DNA of 64,000 nucleotides. It comes from Nautilus pompilius (taxonomy: Eukaryota > Mollusca > Cephalopoda > Nautilida > Nautilidae). Both the position numbers and the translations under genes were made by a program. Positions 58,519 to 64,000 of this stretch are shown piece by piece; position 1 is the stretch's first letter, and every line of letters starts with the position of its first letter. Below the pieces are notes generated by a model. That model made no database searches. It had not been told where the DNA came from and was given only the letters and a program-made list of their open reading frames with translations. The stretch lies in contig JACATO010001188.1 of assembly GCA_018389105.1 (NCBI GenBank), positions 1-64,000 of the forward strand. The letters run 5' to 3'.

Positions 58519-61139
58519 CTATTTCCATTATCAGCACAATAACTAAAATTATCATTGTTACCTTTAAAATTCTAAGAAAAGATTTAAGTCAACATCAGAT
58601 TATTGTCTTGTATAATTTAGTGAAGACAAAAAATCAATTGACAACTTTGAATTTTTTATCAATAATATAAACTAAGATATTTCAGGTATCGCTAATTGTT
58701 CAGTGATTTCTGCACCTTCATAAATGAACATTGAACCATTGGTGATGTTTAAGGAATTACTTTATTTATTAAATTGATTTAAACATGCGTTAATCAACTG
58801 CATTAATACCATATAAACTTTATTACTAAAGTCTGGTTTAGATGACAAAATTAAAATAGATTTCTTAATCGTTTGATTTTAATTTGCAGGTAGAAACAAA
58901 GCTTTCTCCAAAATATGGTTGACTCAGACTGTGAAACTTGTTATTCTAGAAGAATCTATTAATAGATTATTAAGAATTCATTTTTATCTCATCGTGGAGT
59001 CAGTATTTTTCTTTCAATGAAAATTGATGAATGAAAGTAATTTATTTGTGCACCTTCCACGTTGTGATAAATTACGTTACACTACATTACAGTTATGAGA
59101 TAATTTTAAATGTTTTTTTAATAAGTATATCTTATCTGGTTTCTATTTAGAAAAAATGTCCATAAAATTAAAGTTCTTTTATAAGTTAATGAAAATGGAT
59201 ATATCTCATATTTATGCACTGTACAGCTAATAGAGACTTAGCTTGATCCGTAACCCATAGATCGTTGGGGAAGCTGGAGAGGTGTGTTTGAGGTATTTTA
59301 CAATCTGGCTGAGCCATCAGTCTCTAAGTTGGAAGTAAGGTGGATGTCAGCGTCCAGAGGTTTCGGGCTTTTGGACCTCATCATCAGTACATATCTCCGA
59401 CCCCATTGAGGAACGAACCCACGACACAAAGATTGACTAACGAACACGCTATTCACTGCTCAAGACGTGGTATAAATGCCGTTTTAAAAGCTAATTATTC
59501 AGAAGAATATAACTCACTTCTGTAATCTGTTAAATAAGCCAACATAGTTGATAAAAGAATAGCTGGTTCCAATAATCTAATCCCATCAGCAAGTCCACTG
59601 ACGGTAATTTTCATGATGCTGAAGGTTCCACATTACAGTTAGTAGGTAATGCTAGCCTAGAGTTTTATTCCAAATGGTCTACAATAAGTTAGTTGATTGA
59701 GTATAAAACCGTGCTATCAATTATTTCGTCAACAAACTGTTCTTTATTTCTTAATTATATTAAATTTAATACTAAAATTGTATTCCTATTAAATAATATC
59801 AGCACAAATATCCTTTTCTTAATGCCCTGGCAGCCTCATTATTATTGACGTCTTCTTCCGTACAATAGAATATGGAGAGACACCTTTTCTTGTGAAGCGC
59901 TGATCACTTATAGTTTTTCTCTTTATGTTTGGTCACAAACTTAATAAATTTCCATAAACAATAAGAAACTGGATATAGGAGATAGATTCATTTGGTTTTG
60001 ATTTTATCTGGTATACATTTGTCGTATGACACCTGAGATTGAGAGAAGTAGGATAAAAGAAACAGAGTCGAAGTGCACTATCTGTTGTAGGGGGTAACTT
60101 GATAAATGTACGTTTAGCTTGTTCCAGACCGGTCTGATCGTCTTCTATTAGAAACCTGTCGATCAATCAGGTAAGAGCTGTTGGCAGATGTATTAAGCAC
60201 AAGCAATCAGATTTCTGTAAAGCGACTTTACACAAACAAATCGTCTTCATACTGCTATTATTTAATGCTCATGTTTCGTGGTGAATATTTGATGTCTGAA
60301 GATTAACATATTTCACCTAAATTCAATATAAAAATGCTAATTTACTAAATTTACAAATGAAGAATTGGCTGTCGCCCACCTGATGGATTTATTGATGTCT
60401 ACCATCCTGAGCAGATATAATTAACTCTTGAACGTCCGTGTTTGTGTTTGCGTCACGATTGTATCAACTTTGTTGGCCCTTTAGAGTAGACACCGGAGAG
60501 CAGATCATCTGCCCTCTTATAATTGTGACTTCTTGTTTTGTGGGGTGACTCAAAATATGATACGATGGACAGACAGTACAGCAACAATTAACAAGTAAAT
60601 AAATTCCTGGCATGGCGCTGATGCCATTACCGAAATATCTGGGTACGTTACTCAGTAATTAAAATTACAAAGATGACAAGGGTGGGGCTGTGGTTATATG
60701 AGATAAACAGGCTGTGAGTAGTTAACAGAGGTAAAAGCCCGGTGGCCTTGCTACTTTGACTGTTGTCTGTTCACCAGTTTTCCAGGGTAACAATGATTGA
60801 CAGTGACATGGTTGGTGGGGCCAAGAAACGTATAAATATGAAGGAAAAAAAGGGAAGAATTGTCTTCCTTCAGAAGATTAAATGAGGCAGGAAATAATTA
60901 ACTAATAGTTAGTGAAAAACAACAAAGGTTAATTTTCGAGGCTGGCGCTAAACAAACATCAATTCCGAACTATTAAGAGTTCGATATTTTGGTTGTTTTC
61001 CGTATAAACTTTGGCGTAAAATTCTCATCACGTGATTTACTAAAAGTTAAACTTTCAGAATAATAATAATTCATCAACCGTAAACACACAAAAAGATCAC
61101 ACAACACGGTAAAAGCAAACTCCTGGAACCCAGACTTAC
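58519..61139 (-). repeat. Intron 1 segment, right arm of the large inverted repeat
   Basis: Reverse complement of 49537-52167 with scattered substitutions and small indels. It begins CTATTTCCATTATCAGCAC at 58519. It includes the mirrored SINE at about 59240-59480. Confidence 0.85.
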
Positions 61140-61600
61140 CAGTTCTTCTTCAGGTCGTTTTATCACGAAATCTACTCGTTTGGCCGAAGATCCTGTATTC
61201 ACTCTCTTTGTCCCCAAATTAATAGATTTCTCAGAGTAAGAAAAAGGGGCGGAGTTAACTAACGACGGGATTTCGTCAGCCAATCAGTGACCAGACGACG
61301 AACGTCAGCTGACCGGTCGTTCAACGATGATAAACGGACTCAACCGTCGTCCTGCTATTTCCCTTCAGTTCTCCTGTCTCTGTCAGTACTTTAGGCGAGA
61401 CTCTCTACTTCACCGATCTTTATGCTTAGTTTTTTCTTCTTTGTCTGACTCGTTTGTTGTTGATCACGAGAGCCGTTTGTATTCTTTGCTCCCACAGAAT
61501 GAGAATTAGTCGTCGTAATCCTATGTCAGTAATTAGCGAGCAGCTGTATTCTGTTCACAGTATAACCCACCGTCAGTGTATCCAGGTCCGGATACACTAC
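61140..61600 (-). promoter_or_regulatory. Promoter and untranslated exon of copy D
   Basis: Minus-strand order: ATTGG box (complement of CCAAT at 61280-61284), GC box (complement of GGGGCGG at 61246-61252), a TATA region changed to CTATTAATTTGGGG (61213-61226), then an exon ending GAAGAACTG at 61140 before the donor GTAAGT. It lies 5.4 kb upstream of the coding exons of copy D on the same strand, with no competing methyltransferase exon between. The TATA change (TATATAAT to TATTAAT) could weaken it. Confidence 0.65.
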
Positions 61601-63796
61601 CTACAAAATGTGGGCGATGATTCCAGTTAAATATTCTTAGGCTGATTTAACTCTCGTCCTTTTAAAATGATTATTACGATGAAGCAGGGGAGTTTTATTT
61701 TTTATAAAGTTATCTCCATTAACTTACGTTAGTACTCATGTTTGCACACCAAGCTGTACTCGTTGAAGGAATTTTACAAATGTCGCACCTCAGAGATCCT
61801 CTCATTAACTTTTGACTTGGCGATAACTCAAAGATGCTGTACTACATAACAGTCCGATGTCCACTCGTACTAAAGTATCATCGTTTTGTGATGAAAAGCT
61901 CAACTACGTCGATATGACATTAATCTTGGTATTTTTTCCATATTTTGCTAAGATCTCGTAATTTAAGATTTGATTTTTTTACCGAAATATTTACTGGAAT
62001 TATCCGATGGTAATGTCGGTGTTCTGAGAGGAGATCTAGAAGAAATATTTGAGAATTAGTATGACTGTAGGCACGTGCCGTTAGTCGCCACGTCTGCACT
62101 CACCCTCAAGATTGTTTTTCTAAACTCAAAAGAAAAAATATATAAGCCAATGGGAAGGGGCAGTTTAGGTGTCAACTTGAGAGATTGGTGGAACAAACGA
62201 AACTATTTCTATTGAAGGACCATCACAAATTCAAAGGTTGGTCAGTGGACATGTTTACCCTTAAATCACCTCTAAGCTGTATAGTTAAATACTGAGTTGA
62301 GGCTTGAGTTATTTACGATTGATGACTGGAACTGAGTTTTAGAAATAATTAACGATGACATTGTACCGACTGCGTTCATCCAGCTGTCAGATTTGTATTT
62401 GGAATTGTCATGGTTTTCTATTCCATTTTGCATGAAAGACAAGATATCTGAATTCTAGTTAAAATATTACATTTCTCGAAAACATCACATTCTACTGTAC
62501 CAACAGGGAACTATGAGAACCGCTGCCATTTTTTCATCAGTGGATGAACTGTCTGCTACATCACTCATTAAAAAATATCGTGGAGGAAAAATCCAAACAT
62601 TCCTCGCATTTGTAGGCCATCAGCCGGGTTGTAAATCTACTATCGTCGTTCTCGCCTCGACGAGATTTCTACAGCTCCGTTATTTCTTGTTGTTAAAAAT
62701 GGATGATTAAATGTTATTTATTACAGTTTCCGAGGATACCCTCGAGTGACCCGAGGCAGAAATCAGCTGAAAGGAAAATTGTTCTCTTGGAATTGTTTTT
62801 AAACTCTCCCCTGGGGCCGTCGATCAGCCACAGCTCGGCGCCGTCCGTCGTCGGTGGCTCCCAGTCTTTCTACTGTTCGTTTGTGTTGTGCAGAAGTCGG
62901 ATCGTCGTTACCTCTCTCTCTGGGCGAATGAACAGATGGAGCTCCGCGGATGTCCTTTCTCGAGCTAAAAGATGCTTTCAGAGACAGAGTAGATATTAAG
63001 GATTGAAGTGAAGGTGGCATCACTGAATCTCCAGATGAGCGAGCGGTGAAACATCCAGTTGCGATCTCCAGAATCCCGTATACAGGACCCTGTTTTCCGC
63101 AGGATTTGCCATCATCTGTTCTTATTTTCCTTTCTTGTTTAACAGCGAAGTTATAAAAATACGGAAATATGAGGAGCAGTCGAGTAACAAACCACCTACC
63201 GATCGGACGAGAGAGTTTGATACGATCTTTCTGTTACCTGATTTGTCCGTATGGATACATCATCATCCGCCTGGGTTCGTCGCGATTTTGTTGGCTGAAC
63301 TGCGGAATCTATAACCACCTAATAAATAACTAGAAGAAAATCACGTGGATATCGAGACAACGGAGAAGAATGTTCCGAGCCTGGAAACCTCAGGTAGGAG
63401 ATTCCCTTCTTCCCTTACAATGTATTACAAACCCCATATTCACGGAAAGGTCACCCAGACCGACCGGATTAGAGGAGGATCTGAACTACTGGTATCCAGC
63501 CCCTTCACCGTGTATTGCGGCGGATCACCACCACAAGTAAACTCCATCCTCTCCAAGACTATGAAAGAACCGATATCCATCTCACAAACGGCTCTCACAG
63601 GAACAATGGGAAACTATTTAGATAGAATCTTTTTTAATTTCTCTCAAACACAATTAGATATTTTCCAATTTCAAACTGTAAAACCAAAACCAGTTTTATT
63701 TAATTTCCATAGAAAGTTGATATTTTAAAGTACAATTGGTTCACATATAATTTTATAATTTGCCTGTCATCAGCCAATGTAACAATGGGAGCCAAT
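61601..63796 (-). repeat. 3' flank of copy E
   Basis: Matches the D flank in direct orientation and the C flank inverted (46902-49079). The spacing of the D and E stop codons (53941 and 63797) gives a unit period of about 9.86 kb on this side of the cluster. Frames at 62513-63728 are disrupted relative to D and are not called as genes. Confidence 0.8.
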
Positions 63797-64000
63797 TTAG
63801 GTTTTCCTGACAACAGCAACAGCAAAGAAGCCGACAGCATCACAAACGTCTGAGGGCTGACGAACCTTTTCCTTCCAGATTTTCAGGTCTATTCCGGATT
63901 CCTGCCAGACTTTTCGCATGTCATCCAACAGAAGATAAGCCGTCTGGAAAACAGTTCCGCCAAATTGGTAGCGTGTTTCTTGATATAAGTCCATAGCAAC
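63797..64000 (-). CDS. NNMT/INMT-like methyltransferase copy E, 3' end of exon 3, cut by the window
   Basis: The last 67 codons of exon 3 are open up to the window edge, ending VAVVRKT and stop at 63797-63799. The loop reads YQETRYQFGGTVFQTAYLL, so it belongs with copies A and C rather than D at the acceptor site. A variant poly(A) signal (ATTAAA) lies about 160 bases downstream. Whether exons 1, 2 and the rest of exon 3 are intact cannot be seen. Confidence 0.85.
   Translation of the reverse strand, partial: VAMDLYQETRYQFGGTVFQTAYLLLDDMRKVWQESGIDLKIWKEKVRQPSDVCDAVGFFAVAVVRKT

Larger units (their letters stand above)
55721..61139 (-). other. Probable long first intron of copy D
   Basis: Between the untranslated exon at 61140-61195 and the acceptor just upstream of ATG 55720. 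From the exon side it holds the right arm of the inverted repeat (61139-58519), an unrecognised stretch (58518-56164) and repeat R1 (56163-55778). The intron is inferred from a matching donor and acceptor on the same strand with no other exon between. Confidence 0.55.

Noticed and set aside
63345..63728. 127-codon plus-strand frame opposite the 3' UTR of copy E
   Set aside because: It covers the conserved 3' UTR of the methyltransferase on the other strand and is interrupted in the D copy.

Overview
The window reads as nuclear DNA of an invertebrate animal. It is AT-rich, its genes are split by GT-AG introns with poly(A) signals, and it is full of decayed retro- and DNA transposons and simple repeats. 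Several element types here (Ty3/mdg4-type LTR retrotransposon, Tc1, tRNA-derived SINEs) are animal-like. I cannot name the species or phylum from the sequence.

The backbone is one small methyltransferase gene that has been copied repeatedly. It belongs to the NNMT/INMT/PNMT family (S-adenosylmethionine-dependent small-molecule N-methyltransferases). Coding copies or remnants lie at 5570-7796 (+, copy A, one-base frameshift in exon 1), 29270-31289 (+, copy B, relict exons 1 and 2), 46003-46901 (+, copy C, frameshift plus nonsense codon), 53941-55720 (-, copy D, fully intact, 247 codons) and 63797 to the window end (-, copy E, 3' part of exon 3). A conserved non-coding first exon ending in a splice donor recurs at about 10405-10469, 20300-20353, 34860-34924, 49470-49536 (+) and 61140-61195 (-). 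In the best copies it is preceded by an ATTGG box, a GC box and a TATA-like box. The ancestral unit therefore appears to be promoter, untranslated exon 1, long intron 1, three coding exons and a 3' flank. Units on the left are mostly head-to-tail on +. The right end is inverted, giving a large inverted repeat (about 46.7-52.17 kb against 58.52-64.0 kb).

Layout: 1-4419, 3' part of a broken Ty3-type LTR retrotransposon with its 3' LTR. 4430-11930, copy A between inverted copies of a short repeat. 10.36-13.5 kb, a promoter-truncated untranslated exon, repeats and an inverted relic of the 3' flank. 13.9-20.0, 24.7-28.9 and 35.9-45.0 kb, three anciently diverged copies of one AT-rich sequence with traces of decayed coding sequence. 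21936-24282, a DNA transposon with a broken transposase. 36559-38324, a second DNA transposon with about 130-bp inverted ends. 42623-43976, a decayed Tc1 element. The last two are nested inside the third AT-rich copy. 45.3-55.7 kb, copies C and D with shared flanks. 55.7-61.2 kb, first intron and promoter of copy D. 61.2-64 kb, 3' flank and end of copy E.

Only copy D looks able to make a complete enzyme. The other copies, and the transposons, all carry breaks.
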